Source: Acidobacteriaceae bacterium
Lineage (GTDB): Bacteria; Acidobacteriota; Terriglobia; Terriglobales; Acidobacteriaceae
Assembly: GCA_003165855.1 (NCBI GenBank)
Contig: PMXH01000260.1
Span: 1-6,894 of the forward strand
Direction: 5' to 3'
Length of the DNA: 6,894 nucleotides
Part shown: positions 6,487 through 6,894 of the stretch, in pieces
Numbering within the stretch: the first letter of the stretch is position 1
Layout: each line of letters opens with the position of its first letter
Made by a program: the position numbers and the translations under genes
The notes under the pieces: model-generated
What the model was told of the DNA's origin: nothing
Database searches by the model: none
Seen by the model: only the letters and a program-made list of their open reading frames with translations

Positions 6487-6894
6487 GGTGATGTAGTCTT
6501 CCGTCTTTTTGTCCGCCGGTTTGGTGAAGATCTTTTCCGTCTTGTCGAATTCAATCATCTTACCCAGCAGGAAGAATCCGGTAAACTCGGCGACCCGCGC
6601 CGCCTGCTGCATGTTATGAGTCACTATCACTATCGTATACCGCTCTTTGAGCTGAAAGATCAACTCCTCAATCTTTCCGGTTGAGATGGGATCGAGCGCC
6701 GAGCAGGGCTCATCCATTAGCAAGACTTCAGGCTCGACCGCCAGAGCGCGGGCGATGCAAAGGCGCTGCTGCTGCCCGCCGGAAAGGCTGGCGCCTGACT
6801 TCTTGTGAACGTAATCCTTCACCTCGGTCCACAAAGCGGAAGCCTCCAGTGATCGCTCCACGATCTCGTCGAGCTTCTTGCGATCGTGGAAGCC
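6472..6894 (-). CDS. pstB: Phosphate ABC transporter ATP-binding protein PstB (5' end outside window)
   Basis: The C-terminal 140 residues of PstB are present, the ATPase of the PstSCAB phosphate importer on the cytoplasmic face of the membrane. Visible in order: the ABC signature [17 protein letters not shown], Walker B with the catalytic Glu in VLLMDEP, the D-loop SALDP, the H-loop histidine in [14 protein letters not shown], and the PstB-type end [20 protein letters not shown] followed by [12 protein letters not shown]. The Walker A motif and N-terminus lie beyond the right edge. The sequence stays open to the last base of the window, so ATG or GTG codons inside it are not starts. phoU follows 29 nt after the stop, consistent with the end of a pstSCAB-phoU operon. 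DEPCSALDP has Cys where Thr is more common, a tolerated variant in PstB. Confidence 0.96.
   Translation of the reverse strand, partial: GFHDRKKLDEIVERSLEASALWTEVKDYVHKKSGASLSGGQQQRLCIARALAVEPEVLLMDEPCSALDPISTGKIEELIFQLKERYTIVIVTHNMQQAARVAEFTGFFLLGKMIEFDKTEKIFTKPADKKTEDYITGRFG

Overview
All supported genes in this window lie on the minus strand. In transcription order (right to left) they are: the 3' part of pstB; phoU; an Asp/Glu-racemase-family gene; a large secreted protein joining a YncE-type beta-propeller to an alkaline-phosphatase-superfamily phosphoesterase domain; a PilZ-domain protein with a long helical C-terminal part; and the 5' part of a glutamine-dependent NAD+ synthetase gene. 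I see no RNA genes, insertion sequences, CRISPR arrays or prophage genes. The DNA is GC-rich, and GTG, TTG and possibly CTG start codons are used. The pstB-phoU pair, the propeller/phosphoesterase protein and the style of the PilZ protein suggest an Acidobacteriota (Terriglobia-like) chromosome. That assignment is inference from general resemblance, not a search.

Right-hand region (5024-6894): pstB, phoU and the racemase-like gene are tightly packed, with gaps of 29 and 21 nt, and look like one transcript, the distal end of a pst-pho phosphate-uptake operon. The pstB/phoU junction carries three contiguous 15-nt units. Each reads Gly-Arg-(Phe/Leu)-Gly-stop in the pstB frame, and the last stop overlaps the phoU start as TAATG. 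The racemase-like protein has Ala and Gly where the two catalytic cysteines of the family normally sit. Its apparent ribosome binding site points to a CTG codon lying inside a short hairpin.

Middle (2044-4893): a 949-aa exported protein probably acts on phosphate esters or phospholipids outside the cytoplasm. It follows the phosphate genes on the same strand after a 130-nt gap. It could share their physiology, but no clear Pho box is visible.

Left (1-1897): the PilZ-domain ORF contains a strong internal Shine-Dalgarno/ATG that could produce a second, C-terminal protein. The NAD+ synthetase gene begins with GTG, has no Shine-Dalgarno and has a TANNNT box 6 nt upstream, as in leaderless transcripts. 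It runs off the window. Neither of these two genes has an evident functional tie to the phosphate genes. Intergenic stretches are all under 170 nt and hold only weak signals.
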